64,000 nucleotides of DNA. Origin: Stutzerimonas decontaminans. GTDB taxonomy: Bacteria; Pseudomonadota; Gammaproteobacteria; Pseudomonadales; Pseudomonadaceae. Position 1 is the stretch's first letter; each line of letters opens with the position of its first letter. The translations under genes and the position numbers were made by a program. Location: contig NZ_CP007509.1 in NCBI RefSeq assembly GCF_000661915.1, positions 1,860,001 through 1,924,000 of the forward strand, in the 5' to 3' direction. Of this stretch, positions 1 to 9,476 are shown one piece after another. Below the pieces are notes generated by a model. It worked only from the letters and a program-made list of their open reading frames with translations, searched no databases and was not told the DNA's origin.

Positions 1-8
1 TCAGAAAA

Positions 9-1397
9 TCAGAGGATGACCTTGTCGCGAAGTTTATCCGCAGCCTGCTGCAAAGCCTGGATGACCCGTTCCTTATCGAAGTTCTGCACGCCGTTGGTGT
101 CCAGATACATGGAGAAACCGGGCAGCTCGTGCTCGACGAAACTGCAGGTCGCGCCAAGGTCGCGGCGGAAGTCGACAACCTGATAGATCTGCACCGGGCG
201 GGAGAATCCCTTTACCGGGATCTGACCCTTGTCGCGGCACATGATGACGTCTTTGATCAGCGAGTAGGTTTCATGGGAGACCAGGATCTCGCTGGCTTCG
301 GCTGCACTTTCCAGGCGGCTGGCCAGATTCACTTCGCGGCCGATGATGGTGTAGTCCATTCGCGTATCGGCGCCGAAGTTGCCCACCGTGCAATAACCGG
401 TGTTGATGCCCATGCGGATTTCCATGGGCTTGGTGATGCCCTGGGCGCGCCACTGCTGGCGCAATACCTTCATGTGCTTGCGCATGGCGATAGCCATGGA
501 CACTGCCGCCACCGCGTCCTTCTTCGAGCCTTGGCTGCTGGGGTCACCGAAGAACACCATCACGCAATCGCCAACAAACTTGTCGATGGTGCCGCCATAT
601 TTGAGGGCGATCTTCGACATTTCGTTCAGGTAGTTGTTGAGCAGGTCGGTCAGCGCTTCGGCTTCCAGCTCTTCTGCGAGCTCGGTGAAACCCTTGATGT
701 CGGAAAAGAACACGGTCAGTCGTTTGCGCTGCGTTTCCAGGCGAACACTGCGCTTGCCGGTGAAGATCGACTCCCAGACCTGAGGCGAAAGGTATTTGGC
801 GAGGTTGCGTGCCAGGCGTGCGGCCTTGGCCTGTTCCGTTTCGATCTCCTTGCGCGCCAGGGCCAGGCGTTGACCCTGCTGGTGCACGAAATAGGCCGTG
901 GCACAGACGTAGAGGGTTGTGAACAGGATGCTGACTAGCGAAACCAGCGGCGGCGTCACGCCTTGGTAATGCAGGTTCACCACCGGATAGGCCAGGGCTA
1001 CACCGAACCCCACGCAAACCAGCGCCATGGCCAGGTTGCGCAGGCTGCCGCTCACCAGAGCGCTGAAGCTCAGGGTCAGCAGAAACATCAGGCTGGGCAC
1101 GATGGAGAAGCCGAGCAGCAGGATGCCGGCGCCGGCGTTCATGGCATCCAGGCAGAGCAGCACCTGTGCCGTACGTTCGGGATGGTCGCGTTTGAAACGG
1201 TAGCTCAGGTGATAGGCCAGGTGCGGATAGAGCAGCGCATACGGCACCATCCACAGCAGGTCCATCGAGAAATACTGGGTGTAGGTTCCAGCAGCAAGCG
1301 TCGCGGCGCAGATCAGGTAGGCGAGCACGCGGGAGTAGTACTCGCGCAATGGGCGAGTGGCGAGGCCGTTGCGGCGCTCAACCGTGGTGGAAGTCAT
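9..1397 (-). CDS. cyaB: CyaB-type membrane adenylate cyclase, class III
   Basis: Makes cyclic AMP from ATP at the inner membrane. The N-terminal half (about residues 20-190) is hydrophobic with several membrane segments, as in MASE2 sensor domains. A cytoplasmic class III cyclase domain follows. Its two metal-binding aspartates are visible in FSDIKGFT (about residue 231) and VGDCVMVFFG (about 277), and the transition-state Asn/Arg pair in REVNLASRLES. The length of 462 residues fits P. aeruginosa CyaB, from memory. The frame is open upstream to 1508, but the ATG at 1397 starts a sensible membrane protein and has an AGGGA-like site about 10 bases before it. In P. aeruginosa the family feeds cAMP to Vfr. 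That link is inferred here. Confidence 0.88.
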   Translation of the reverse strand: MTSTTVERRNGLATRPLREYYSRVLAYLICAATLAAGTYTQYFSMDLLWMVPYALLYPHLAYHLSYRFKRDHPERTAQVLLCLDAMNAGAGILLLGFSIVPSLMFLLTLSFSALVSGSLRNLAMALVCVGFGVALAYPVVNLHYQGVTPPLVSLVSILFTTLYVCATAYFVHQQGQRLALARKEIETEQAKAARLARNLAKYLSPQVWESIFTGKRSVRLETQRKRLTVFFSDIKGFTELAEELEAEALTDLLNNYLNEMSKIALKYGGTIDKFVGDCVMVFFGDPSSQGSKKDAVAAVSMAIAMRKHMKVLRQQWRAQGITKPMEIRMGINTGYCTVGNFGADTRMDYTIIGREVNLASRLESAAEASEILVSHETYSLIKDVIMCRDKGQIPVKGFSRPVQIYQVVDFRRDLGATCSFVEHELPGFSMYLDTNGVQNFDKERVIQALQQAADKLRDKVIL

Positions 1398-1645
1398 GTG
1401 CGTGCGATCCCTGGTAGTTTTTTCGACGCCTTCTCTATGCGCCTTGCAGACTGACGTCGAGCCCTTTCCGTCCGCAACGATGGCGGCGGAAATAGGGCAC
1501 TTCGGCATGCAGTCTCGCGGTCACGGAGCCGACTCGGCGACAGTCGGCCCGCACAACAGCCGACAGATCATAACCAAGCCAGGTCGCATCGCCAAACCAG
1601 AGGGAGTAAACAGCGGTCACACCCGTCGGATTTGTCGCCGCCTTC

Positions 1646-1963
1646 TCAGAAGCGGATACGACCGGTCAGCATGTCTTTGAACATGACCCAGTCGCCAAGA
1701 AAGCTGTACAGCGGATATTGAAACGTCGCCGGGCGATTCTTTTCGAAAATGAAATGCCCGATCCAGGCGAAGCCGTAGCCGGCCAATGGCATGGCGAGCA
1801 GCCATAGCCACTGCTGAGTGGCCAATGCGTAGCCGAGAATGGCCAGCACCAGCAGGCTGCCGATAAAGTGCAATCGTCGGCAGGTTGGGTTGCTGTGCTC
1901 GGCGAGATAGAACGGGTAGAAGTCAGCAAAGCGGGTAAAGCGTTCGGCGGTTTGCGTACTCAT
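1646..1963 (-). CDS. DUF962 / Mpo1-like small membrane protein
   Basis: A 105-residue protein of the DUF962 family, which includes yeast Mpo1, a dioxygenase acting on 2-hydroxy fatty acids. The N-terminal signature FYPFYLAEHSNPTCRRLHF is clear. Two hydrophobic stretches follow (about residues 33-50 and 55-72), then a conserved GHFIFEKNRPATFQYP block. The histidines HSNP, RLHF and GHF are the likely metal ligands by family analogy. AGGAGGT lies 6 bases before the ATG. It is a single gene, divergent from the AraC-type regulator at 2086. The biological role in Pseudomonas is unknown. Confidence 0.8.
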   Translation of the reverse strand: MSTQTAERFTRFADFYPFYLAEHSNPTCRRLHFIGSLLVLAILGYALATQQWLWLLAMPLAGYGFAWIGHFIFEKNRPATFQYPLYSFLGDWVMFKDMLTGRIRF

Positions 1964-2085
1964 GGCGTACCTCCTGTTATTGTCGTGGACAGATTAGGCT
2001 TCTCAGGCCTTCCGAGTCAGTGACAATCACGGCCAGTTTAGTAGCCTTGAGCGCTGCTGACCGCCATCCGAAGAACAAGAAGCAC

Positions 2086-3099
2086 ATGATCGAACGCACC
2101 ACTTCCTCAAGCTGGGCGCAGGGGATCGTCCAGACGCTGGAGTCTGCAGGGATCGACTGCCGCCAGCTGTTCGACGAACTGGCCCTTGATTACGCAGCGC
2201 TGAACGACCCCGATGCGCGCTTCGCGCAAGACGACATGACCCGCCTCTGGCATCGCGCCGTGGCCGTCTCCGGCAACCCGGCGATTGGCCTGGACATGGC
2301 GCGCCAGGTTCGCCCCGCGGCGCTCAACGTGGTTGGCTATGCGCTGATGTCCAGTCGCAATCTGAAGGAAGGTTTCGCCCGGCTGGTGCGTTATCAACGG
2401 ATCATCGCCGAGGGCGCTGATCTGGATTTCCAGCCCTGCGCACAGGGTTATCGGCTGAGCCTTACGATCCTCGGCGATCGGCTGCCACCGGCTCGGCAGA
2501 GTGCCGAAGGCTCATTGGCCGGGTGTCTGACGTTCTGCCGCTGGTTGTCCGGAACGATGCTGCAGCCACTAGAGGTGAGCTTCCAGGGGCGAGCACCGGA
2601 CGATCTGGAGCCCTATCGGCAGCTGTTCCAGGCGCCGCTGCGCTTCGATGCGCCTCGCTATGGGCTGCTGTTCCGCCAGGTCGACGTCGAGACCCCGCTG
2701 CCAACAGCCAACGAAGCACTGGCGCAGCTGCACGACCGTTTCGCTGGCGAGTACCTTTCACGATTCGCCGACTCCCGTGTAATGCATCGCGCGCGGCAGA
2801 TACTCTGCCGGCTGTTGCCGCAGGGCGAGCCGCGGCGCGAAATGGTAGCGCAGGCCCTGTGCCTGTCGGAGCGAACCCTTCAACGGCGTCTGCAGGAGGA
2901 GGGCAGCAGCTTCCAGCAGCTGCTCGACGATACCCGTCGCGATCTGGCAGTCCAGTATTTGGCTCAGCCGGATCTGGCGCCGCTGGAAATCGCCTATCTG
3001 CTGGGCTTTGCTGACCCGAGCAATTTCTACCGGGCGTTCAAGCGCTGGTTTGGCGTTACGCCCGGCGAATACCGCCTAGCCGCACGTTCGCGCCTCTAG
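2086..3099 (+). CDS. AraC-family transcriptional regulator with Arabinose_bd-type N-terminus
   Basis: A 337-residue regulator. The first ~200 residues (AARQVRPAALNVVGYALMSS onward) match the ligand-sensing domain found in OruR/ArgR-like AraC members. The last ~100 residues form the paired helix-turn-helix: LCLSERTLQRRLQEEGSSF, then IAYLLGFADPSNFYRAFKRW and GVTPGEYR. An ATG 66 bases upstream is in frame, but the start at 2086 is preceded by an A/G-rich AAGAACAAGAAG tract and gives the normal family length. The target genes are unknown. The divergent DUF962 gene is the nearest candidate. The effector cannot be told from sequence. Confidence 0.85.
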   Translation: MIERTTSSSWAQGIVQTLESAGIDCRQLFDELALDYAALNDPDARFAQDDMTRLWHRAVAVSGNPAIGLDMARQVRPAALNVVGYALMSSRNLKEGFARLVRYQRIIAEGADLDFQPCAQGYRLSLTILGDRLPPARQSAEGSLAGCLTFCRWLSGTMLQPLEVSFQGRAPDDLEPYRQLFQAPLRFDAPRYGLLFRQVDVETPLPTANEALAQLHDRFAGEYLSRFADSRVMHRARQILCRLLPQGEPRREMVAQALCLSERTLQRRLQEEGSSFQQLLDDTRRDLAVQYLAQPDLAPLEIAYLLGFADPSNFYRAFKRWFGVTPGEYRLAARSRL

Positions 3100-3181
3100 G
3101 AACCTGTGATTGCGCACGTAGCCTTACTTACAGCATATCGGTTACTTGTATGCGCCATTCTCATGAGATGGAGTCACCCAA

Positions 3182-4114
3182 TTGGCCAGCAGCCTGCTTG
3201 CTCTAATCGACGATATTGCAACCGTACTCGACGACGTGTCGGTCATGACCAAGGTGGCAGCGAAGAAGACCGCTGGCGTGCTGGGCGATGACCTTGCGCT
3301 CAACGCCCAACAAGTGACCGGAGTGAATGCCGACCGGGAGCTTCCAGTGGTCTGGGCAGTGGCCAAGGGCTCGTTTCGCAACAAGGCGATTTTGGTCCCT
3401 GCGGCGTTACTGATCAGTGCCTTTCTGCCCTGGGCGATCACGCCACTGTTGATGCTCGGCGGCGCCTTTCTCTGTTATGAGGGCTTCGAGAAGCTGGCCC
3501 ACCGTTTTCTCCATAACGACGGCAGCGATCACGCGGAGACGGTGAAGGCGCTCGCCGACCCGTCCGTGGACATGGTGGCGTTCGAGAAGAAAAAGATCAG
3601 CGGCGCAGTGCGTACCGACTTCATCCTCTCCGCTGAAATCATCGCCATCACCCTCGGTACGGTCGCGGCGGCGTCGTTCAGTCAGCAGGTCATGGTGCTG
3701 GTGGGTATCGCCATCCTCATGACGGTGGGTGTCTACGGGCTGGTGGCTGCGATCGTCAAGCTCGACGATCTTGGCCTGGCTCTGAGCAAACGGGCGAGTA
3801 GCCTCGCCCGCGCCATCGGTCGCGGCATTCTGAGGGTCGCGCCCTGGCTGATGAAATCGCTGTCGGTCATCGGCACCGCGGCAATGTTCATGGTGGGCGG
3901 CGGCATCCTCACCCACGGTATCCGTGCCGTGCACCATTTCATCGAGACCAGCGCCCACGACGCCCTTGGGCTGCCATACGTCGGGGCGGTGCTGGGTGGG
4001 CTGCTGCCGACGCTACTCGACGCCGCGTTCGGCATCGTTGCAGGCGGCGTGGTATTGGCTTTGGTGAGCCTTGGCGGTCGGCTGTTCAAGCGCGGCTCAG
4101 GTGCCGCAGCCTGA
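3182..4114 (+). CDS. DUF808 family (YedI-like) inner-membrane protein
   Basis: A 310-residue protein of the DUF808/YedI family. It opens with [20 protein letters not shown] and the conserved [19 protein letters not shown] block, followed by about six membrane segments (roughly residues 75-95, 150-200, 225-250 and 270-300). It starts at TTG, with GGAG 9 bases upstream, and no ATG gives the conserved N-terminus. Its stop codon abuts the stop of convergent trkH with no spacer. The function of the family is unknown and the sequence shows no catalytic motif. Confidence 0.82.
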   Translation: MASSLLALIDDIATVLDDVSVMTKVAAKKTAGVLGDDLALNAQQVTGVNADRELPVVWAVAKGSFRNKAILVPAALLISAFLPWAITPLLMLGGAFLCYEGFEKLAHRFLHNDGSDHAETVKALADPSVDMVAFEKKKISGAVRTDFILSAEIIAITLGTVAAASFSQQVMVLVGIAILMTVGVYGLVAAIVKLDDLGLALSKRASSLARAIGRGILRVAPWLMKSLSVIGTAAMFMVGGGILTHGIRAVHHFIETSAHDALGLPYVGAVLGGLLPTLLDAAFGIVAGGVVLALVSLGGRLFKRGSGAAA

Positions 4115-5602
4115 TCAGTGACGCCAGAATGCAGGAGTCAGCAACACCAGCACGGTGATGATCTCCAGTCGGCCCAGCAGCATGCCGATCGACAGCAGCC
4201 ATTTTGCAGTGTCGGGCAGCGTGGAGAAGTTGCCCGCCGGGCCGATGATTTCGCCCAGCCCTGGGCCTACGTTGCAGACGGCGGTCGCCGCGCCGGTCAG
4301 CGCGGTAATCGGGTCGAGCCCGAGCAATGCCAGACATAGCGCCAGCACACCGATGGTCATGGTGATGAAGAAGGAGAAGGTGAGGATCGAGCGGACGATT
4401 TCTTCGTCGAGGTTGTGGCCGTTGTATTGCTGGCGAATCACCGCGCGGGGATGAATCAGCTGCTTGAAGTTGGCCCGCAGCAGCGAATAGGCAACCTGAA
4501 AGCGGAACATCTTCAGCCCGCCGGACGTCGAGCCCGAGCAGCCGCCGACGAAGGTGAGATAGAAGAACGCCATGACGGCGAAGCCGCCCCACTGGGTGTA
4601 GTCGTCCACCGCAAAGCCGGTGGTGGTCACCACCGACACCACGCTGAACGTGACGATGCGCAGGGCATCCAGCGCCGGAATATCGTTGTTCAGCCAGTAC
4701 CAACCGCTGAACAGTAGGCTGGTGATGGCGAGCATCACGACGAAACCTCTTACCTGCTGGTCCCTGAGCAGTGCGGTGCGATGGCCGCGCAGCGTCATTA
4801 CATACAGGGTGAACGGCAGGCTGCCGAGCAGCATGAAGAAGATCGCGACCCAATGGGCTGAGGGCCCGAACTTGCCCATTGACGCGTCGGAGGTGGAGAA
4901 GCCCCCCGTCGCAACCGTCGACATCGCATGGTTGATGGCGTCGAACATGCTCATGCCGGTCAACAGGAACGCCACGAACGCCGCGACAGTGAAGGTCAGA
5001 TAGATGACCAGCAAATACTGGCCGGCAACATGCGAACGCGGCATGACCTTCTCCGACCAGTCTGACGACTCGGTCTGGAACAGCCGCATGCCACCGACTC
5101 GCAGCAGCGGAAGAATCGCAATCGCCATGCCGATGAAGCCGATGCCGCCCAGCCAGTGCAATAGCGAGCGCCATATGAGCAGGCCCGGCGAAGCGCTGTC
5201 CAGACCCGACAGCACCGTCGCGCCGGTTGTGGTAATCCCCGACATGGTTTCGAAGAAGGCATCTGAATAACTGATGTGCTGAATCAGCATCAGTGGCAGC
5301 GCGGCGAAACAGCAGACCACTACCCAGCTGATGGTTGTCAGGAAGTACATGTCTCTCGGGCGCAGATTGGTATTGGCCGGCCGTCCGGGCGCGACTAGGG
5401 CAAAGCCGCATGAGAAGGTGATCAGGCTTCCCCAGATGAATGCCTGTAGGTCGTCGGTGCGTTCGTAAGCCAACAGCGTCAGCATCGGGATGATCATGCT
5501 GACCGCGAGGGTGATCAGAAATATGCCGAGAATGAAACCGATGATGCGCAGAGTCGGCAGGGCCATGTAGAGGTGCTCGGCACGGTGAAAGAGGGCGGTC
5601 AT
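4115..5602 (-). CDS. trkH: TrkH-type potassium uptake channel subunit
   Basis: Pore subunit of the Trk potassium transporter in the inner membrane. It normally works with the peripheral NAD-binding subunit TrkA, which is not in this window. The 495 residues show repeated membrane-pore-membrane units. Filter-like pore loops are visible around TTTGATVLSGLDS, ATGGFS, TTTGFAVDDYTQWG and NVGPGLGEIIGPAGNFS, as expected for the four-fold TrkH/KtrB fold. ATG codons at 5602 and 5566 both fit, and neither has a strong ribosome site. The longer form is given. Confidence 0.9.
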   Translation of the reverse strand: MTALFHRAEHLYMALPTLRIIGFILGIFLITLAVSMIIPMLTLLAYERTDDLQAFIWGSLITFSCGFALVAPGRPANTNLRPRDMYFLTTISWVVVCCFAALPLMLIQHISYSDAFFETMSGITTTGATVLSGLDSASPGLLIWRSLLHWLGGIGFIGMAIAILPLLRVGGMRLFQTESSDWSEKVMPRSHVAGQYLLVIYLTFTVAAFVAFLLTGMSMFDAINHAMSTVATGGFSTSDASMGKFGPSAHWVAIFFMLLGSLPFTLYVMTLRGHRTALLRDQQVRGFVVMLAITSLLFSGWYWLNNDIPALDALRIVTFSVVSVVTTTGFAVDDYTQWGGFAVMAFFYLTFVGGCSGSTSGGLKMFRFQVAYSLLRANFKQLIHPRAVIRQQYNGHNLDEEIVRSILTFSFFITMTIGVLALCLALLGLDPITALTGAATAVCNVGPGLGEIIGPAGNFSTLPDTAKWLLSIGMLLGRLEIITVLVLLTPAFWRH

Positions 5603-5752
5603 TCTACTCGCGTCGTCGGCGCAGTAAACCGCTCGGCTGCTCGCGGAAAAATGTTTTCACTGCACGCTCGCCGCCTCTTCCCAAGGCAAACGGCATGAAT
5701 AGAATAGCCGCCCGGGCGCCGGCCCTTTCCGGTCTCTGGGTGTTCACCTGCC

Positions 5753-6124
5753 ATGTCCATCGACAATCCCTGCCTGACGTGCGGCGCCTGCTGCGCGTAC
5801 TTCCGTGTGTCCTTCTATTTTGGTGAATGCGTATCAGCCGGAGGCGTGGTTCCGGATCATCTGACGGTACAGGTATCGCCATTTCACGTCGCCATGCTCG
5901 GTACTGACAGCAAGCCGGCCCGTTGCGCCGGGTTGCTTGGCGATGTGGGATGCGGGGTTCGCTGCAGCATGTATGAGCAGCGGGCGAGCACCTGTCGCGA
6001 GTTCGAAGCATCCTGGGAGAGCGGCGAGCACAATCCGAACTGTGACGCGGCACGGGCGGCGCACGGATTGCCGCCACTGATGCCGCCATTGCAGCCACAG
6101 CTTTCGCCGGATCGTGTGGCCTGA
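5753..6124 (+). CDS. YkgJ-type cysteine-cluster protein
   Basis: A 123-residue cytoplasmic protein with the cysteine pattern of the CxxCxxCC (YkgJ/UPF0153) family: CLTCGACC at the N-terminus, then CAGLLGDVGCGVRCSMYEQRASTC. Members are presumed to bind zinc or an iron-sulfur cluster; the reaction is unknown. It is a separate gene between trkH and the nitroreductase, transcribed in the same direction as the latter with a 93-base gap. Confidence 0.8.
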   Translation: MSIDNPCLTCGACCAYFRVSFYFGECVSAGGVVPDHLTVQVSPFHVAMLGTDSKPARCAGLLGDVGCGVRCSMYEQRASTCREFEASWESGEHNPNCDAARAAHGLPPLMPPLQPQLSPDRVA

Positions 6125-6217
6125 GCAGAGCAGCGAATAGTGCGTTGCCAGCCGGCCATCACTCGCGATACCGCGGCAACACACTCTAGAATGTCCGACC
6201 GCTTTAGGAGGTAATGG

Positions 6218-6790
6218 ATGGACGCTCTGGACCTGCTGCTCAATCGTGTATCGGTCACTCGCCTGTGCGAGCCGGCCCCCGATGCCACTCAACTCGATCT
6301 GCTGTTCCGTGCGGCGTTACGTGCGCCGGACCATGGCCAGCTGCACCCTTGGCGGTTCCTGACCATCGAAGGTAATGCGCGGCACAAGCTCGGTGAGCTG
6401 TTCGCCGCTGCCTTGCAGTCGCGCAATCCTGCAGTCTCTGACGAAGCCTTGCAGAAGGCGCGGAACATGCCGCTGCGTGCGCCGATGCTGGTCGTGGTGG
6501 TCGCCAGCCTCAAGGTGCATCCGAAAGTGCCGGAAGGGGAACAGTTGCTCGCTGCGGGCTGTGCGGCTCACGGCATGTTGTTGGCTGCACATGCCCAGGG
6601 GATCGGTGCGGTGTGGCGAACCGGTGAGTTCGCCTATGACTCTCATGTACTCGAGGGGCTGGGTTTATCCGAGCAGGAGCGCTTGTTGGGCTTCTTCTAC
6701 CTCGGGACACCGGAAGGCCGAGTACGTACCGCGCCGGTGCTCGAGCCGCAGGCGTTCGTCTCCGGCTGGGACGGTCAAACAGACGCCTGA
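6218..6790 (+). CDS. YdjA-like nitroreductase family oxidoreductase
   Basis: A 190-residue FMN-dependent nitroreductase of the minimal YdjA type. Signatures are RAALRAPDHGQLHPWRF (flavin phosphate and ring contacts) and the AAHAQGIGAVWRTGEF segment, with GFFYLGTPEG near the C-terminus. A perfect AGGAGGT at 6206-6212 places the start at the ATG at 6218, not the out-of-frame ATG at 6214. The natural substrate is unknown. The 3' end overlaps the convergent histidine kinase gene by 16 bases. Confidence 0.87.
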   Translation: MDALDLLLNRVSVTRLCEPAPDATQLDLLFRAALRAPDHGQLHPWRFLTIEGNARHKLGELFAAALQSRNPAVSDEALQKARNMPLRAPMLVVVVASLKVHPKVPEGEQLLAAGCAAHGMLLAAHAQGIGAVWRTGEFAYDSHVLEGLGLSEQERLLGFFYLGTPEGRVRTAPVLEPQAFVSGWDGQTDA

Positions 6791-8151
6791 AAATCGGACT
6801 CTCGGGGTGATTCATCTGCCAGTGGCAGGCGCAGGCTGGCGACAAAGCCGCCATCAGGATGATTGGCCAGTTGCAATCGCCCGCCGTGACGCTCGGCTGC
6901 GCGGCGGGCGATGGCCAGTCCGAGGCCATGCCCGGCAGCCGTTTGCCCAGGTGCGCGGAAAAAGGGTTCGCTGAGCTGCGGTAGATACTCATCGGCGACG
7001 CCGGGGCCGTGGTCGCGCACACTGATTACCACTTCGTCTGCTTCGCGCTGCGCATGCAGCTCCACCGGCACGCCCTCCGGATTGAATCGCAGGGCATTGC
7101 GCAACAGATTATCCAGTGCCCGTTCCAGCATATCCGTCCAGCCGGTCAGGTGAAGACCGGGTTGTACGTGGCTATCGATGCACTGAGTAGGACAGACGAT
7201 ACGGGCGTTGTCTTTCAATTGGTCGAACATAGCGGGTAGATCGACGGTCGCCGCCGTGCCGGGTTCGGCATCCAGGCGCGAGAGTTCGAGAATCTCGCTG
7301 ATCAACGCTTCGAGCCGATCGCATTCCTTGGCCAGACGTGGCCAGATCACCTCCCGCTCGCTCGGGCTGGCGCGCTCGGCCAGTGCCTGGGCAATGCGCA
7401 GGCGTGCAAGCGGCGAGCGCAGTTCATGGGACACATCGCGCAGTAGCTGACGCTGGCTGCCGATCAGTGCCTGCAGCCGAGCGCCCATTCGGTTGAAATC
7501 GCTTGCCAGCACGCCTAGCTCGTCGCGACGTGTCGCCAGACGGGCGAGGGACTGCTGCTGATAGCTGGTCTGTCCAAGGTCATGCACTGCGCGGCGCAGC
7601 CGATCCAGCGGCCGGGTGATCGACAGCGTCAAGAGCAGGCTGAAACCGGTGAGCACCACCAGAGCGATACCCAGTGCGCTGAGCGGCCAGGCCAGGCTGC
7701 CGCGGTGCCAGGCCTGCAACTCGGGATAGGGGATGCGGTAGATGAACAGATAGGTTTCACCGCTGGTGGGGCTGGTGTAATCGGCGGTCAGCCGCCGCCA
7801 GGGTAGCTGGCGCTCGCGATCCTGATGACGCGCCTCGAAGGCGGCGGCACGGGCGGGGAAGGTACCGCGAATGATTGGTTGGCCGTTCTCCGCCAGTACC
7901 TGCACATCAACGCGGGAGCGATGCCGGTGCTGTTCCAGCAGGCGCTGTGCAGCCAGTGGGCCTTGGCGCTCGTAGACCTCCGTCCAGGTCTCAGCAAGGC
8001 CTTGGAGCGCCGGGTGGCGGCCGAGAATCCAGGCATCCTGATTCAACGCGTGGCCAAGCAGCATCGCCAGGCCGGCGACCAGCGCGATGGCCAGCCAGAA
8101 GGTTGCGAGTATGCGCCAGAACAGTGATCGCACCGGGTCTCTCCACGGCAA
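6775..8151 (-). CDS. cpxA: CpxA-like envelope-stress sensor histidine kinase
   Basis: A 458-residue membrane sensor. A first membrane segment lies at about residues 10-30, then a periplasmic domain to about 160, a second membrane segment (about 163-185), HAMP, the phospho-acceptor site SHELRSPLARL (about 243), and a HATPase domain with NLLRNALRF, DHGPGVADEY and GHGLGLAIA. It presumably phosphorylates the response regulator at 8785-9462, the two being separated only by the Spy-like gene at 8225-8638. The arrangement corresponds to P. aeruginosa PA3204-PA3206, from memory. The name is a homology assignment. Confidence 0.82.
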   Translation of the reverse strand: MPWRDPVRSLFWRILATFWLAIALVAGLAMLLGHALNQDAWILGRHPALQGLAETWTEVYERQGPLAAQRLLEQHRHRSRVDVQVLAENGQPIIRGTFPARAAAFEARHQDRERQLPWRRLTADYTSPTSGETYLFIYRIPYPELQAWHRGSLAWPLSALGIALVVLTGFSLLLTLSITRPLDRLRRAVHDLGQTSYQQQSLARLATRRDELGVLASDFNRMGARLQALIGSQRQLLRDVSHELRSPLARLRIAQALAERASPSEREVIWPRLAKECDRLEALISEILELSRLDAEPGTAATVDLPAMFDQLKDNARIVCPTQCIDSHVQPGLHLTGWTDMLERALDNLLRNALRFNPEGVPVELHAQREADEVVISVRDHGPGVADEYLPQLSEPFFRAPGQTAAGHGLGLAIARRAAERHGGRLQLANHPDGGFVASLRLPLADESPRESDFQASV

Positions 8152-8224
8152 AAGCCCGGCACGCTTCGCCCATCGCGGGATGACGGGCGGAAGTTGCCGG
8201 GCGGGGTCTTAGATGGACGCCGGA

Positions 8225-8638
8225 TCAGTTCTTCTGATCGCGCTCGGCCTTCCACTTGAGGAACTCGGCGCGTTCGGCGCGCTTTTCTTCCATTTTCTTC
8301 AGACCTTCATCGAAGGCTTTCTGCTGCTCGGGCTTGAGCAGGGCGCGCATGCTTTCGTGGGTCTTTTCCCGGCTGGCGTCCAGATCGTTCTGCATGGCCT
8401 TGCGCTCGGCTTCGGGCAGCTTGTCGAGGTAGCGCTGGGTGATTTCCTGGCGCTGTTTCATCTGTTCGCCCATCAGCTTACGCATGTCGCGTTGCTGCTC
8501 TTTGGTCAGGTCTAGGCCATGAAACATATGGGGAGCGCGCTTGCCACCGTGATGACCGTCTTGCATGCCGCCAGGCATGGCAACGGCGAGCGCGGGGAGG
8601 GCAGCGGCGAACAGCAGGGCTACGAGTGATTTGCGCAT
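8225..8638 (-). CDS. Spy/CpxP-like periplasmic stress protein
   Basis: A 137-residue exported protein. A signal peptide (MRKSLVALLFAAALPALAVA) is followed by a charged, all-helical domain carrying two LTxxQ-type motifs, LTKEQQRDMRKLM and LKPEQQKAF. These define the Spy/CpxP fold, which acts as a periplasmic chaperone and/or feedback inhibitor of CpxA. AGGAG lies 9 bases before the ATG. It sits between the regulator and kinase genes on the same strand, and a CpxR-like box lies 126 bases upstream, so feedback control of the pathway is likely. Confidence 0.82.
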   Translation of the reverse strand: MRKSLVALLFAAALPALAVAMPGGMQDGHHGGKRAPHMFHGLDLTKEQQRDMRKLMGEQMKQRQEITQRYLDKLPEAERKAMQNDLDASREKTHESMRALLKPEQQKAFDEGLKKMEEKRAERAEFLKWKAERDQKN

Positions 8639-8763
8639 CTGAATACTCTCCTAAGTAGTGGACACCGGCCTTGCCGCAGCGTGATTTGCCTGATTGCTGG
8701 CGGCGGGCTGTGACCGGATGAGTTCAGTCTACGCAGGGCAAGGTCAAGGGCGGTCAGCCCAGG

Positions 8764-8779
8764 GTAAAGCCTCGGTAAA
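8764..8779 (+). promoter_or_regulatory. CpxR-like box (GTAAA-N6-GTAAA)
   Basis: GTAAA at 8764-8768 and 8775-8779, six bases apart, match the enterobacterial CpxR consensus GTAAA-N(4-8)-GTAAA. A third GTAAA begins at 8794, inside the end of the response-regulator gene. The pair lies in the 146-base gap upstream of the minus-strand Spy-like gene, suggesting an internal autoregulated promoter. Conservation of the E. coli consensus in Pseudomonas is assumed. Confidence 0.55.
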
Positions 8780-8784
8780 GACGC

Positions 8785-9462
8785 TCAGACGGCGTAAAGA
8801 TAGCCACGGCTACGCAACGCGACGATCCGGGGGCTGCCGTCGGCATGCGGTCCGAGTTTGCGCCGCAGATTGCTGACGTGCATGTCCAGGCTGCGGTCGT
8901 AGAGCGTCAGCTTGCGACCCAGCGCATGCTGAGCCAGCGCCTGCTTGTCCATCGGCTCTCCAGGCTGGGCCAGCAGCGCTTCGAGAATTCGCCCTTCGGA
9001 TAAGGTCAGACTGACTTCGACACCGCCGACGCTGGCAATGCCGCGCGCAGGGCTGTAGCAGAGGTCGCCGAGTTCGATCTGGCTCGGTGTCGTCGTCGGT
9101 TGGCTGCGGCGCAGCACGGCGCGCAGGCGTGCGGTGAGTTCGCGGGGATCGCAAGGCTTCGCCAGGTAATCGTCGGCCCCAAGTTCCAGGCCTAGGATGC
9201 GATCCAGCGGCTCTCCGCGCCCCGAAAGCATCAGCACGGGCAGATCCGGATGCTCACTGCGCAGTTGCTTGAGCAGCTCCAGGCCGCTGCCATCGGGCAG
9301 CATCACGTCCAGCACCACCGCCGCTGGTTGGTGTTGCGCCAGGGCCTGGCGCGCGCTCTTGCCATCATGGCAGGCGTGAGCGACGAAGCCTTCCTGAGCC
9401 AGCCAGCTGATCAGCAGCTCGCAGAGCTCTTCGTCATCGTCGATAAGCAGTAATTCACTCAT
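8785..9462 (-). CDS. cpxR: CpxR-like OmpR-family response regulator
   Basis: A 225-residue DNA-binding regulator. The receiver domain starts LLIDDDEELCELL, with the phosphorylated Asp in VVLDVMLPDGSG (about residue 51) and the KPCDPRELTAR lysine. The C-terminal winged helix ends in LRRKLGPHADGSPRIVALRSRGYLYAV, typical of CpxR. The start at 9462 directly begins the receiver fold; the frame upstream is non-homologous. It follows the coiled-coil membrane protein gene by 14 bases and precedes the Spy-like and kinase genes, so all are probably cotranscribed. Confidence 0.86.
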   Translation of the reverse strand: MSELLLIDDDEELCELLISWLAQEGFVAHACHDGKSARQALAQHQPAAVVLDVMLPDGSGLELLKQLRSEHPDLPVLMLSGRGEPLDRILGLELGADDYLAKPCDPRELTARLRAVLRRSQPTTTPSQIELGDLCYSPARGIASVGGVEVSLTLSEGRILEALLAQPGEPMDKQALAQHALGRKLTLYDRSLDMHVSNLRRKLGPHADGSPRIVALRSRGYLYAV

Positions 9463-9476
9463 GTCGGCTCTGTTGA

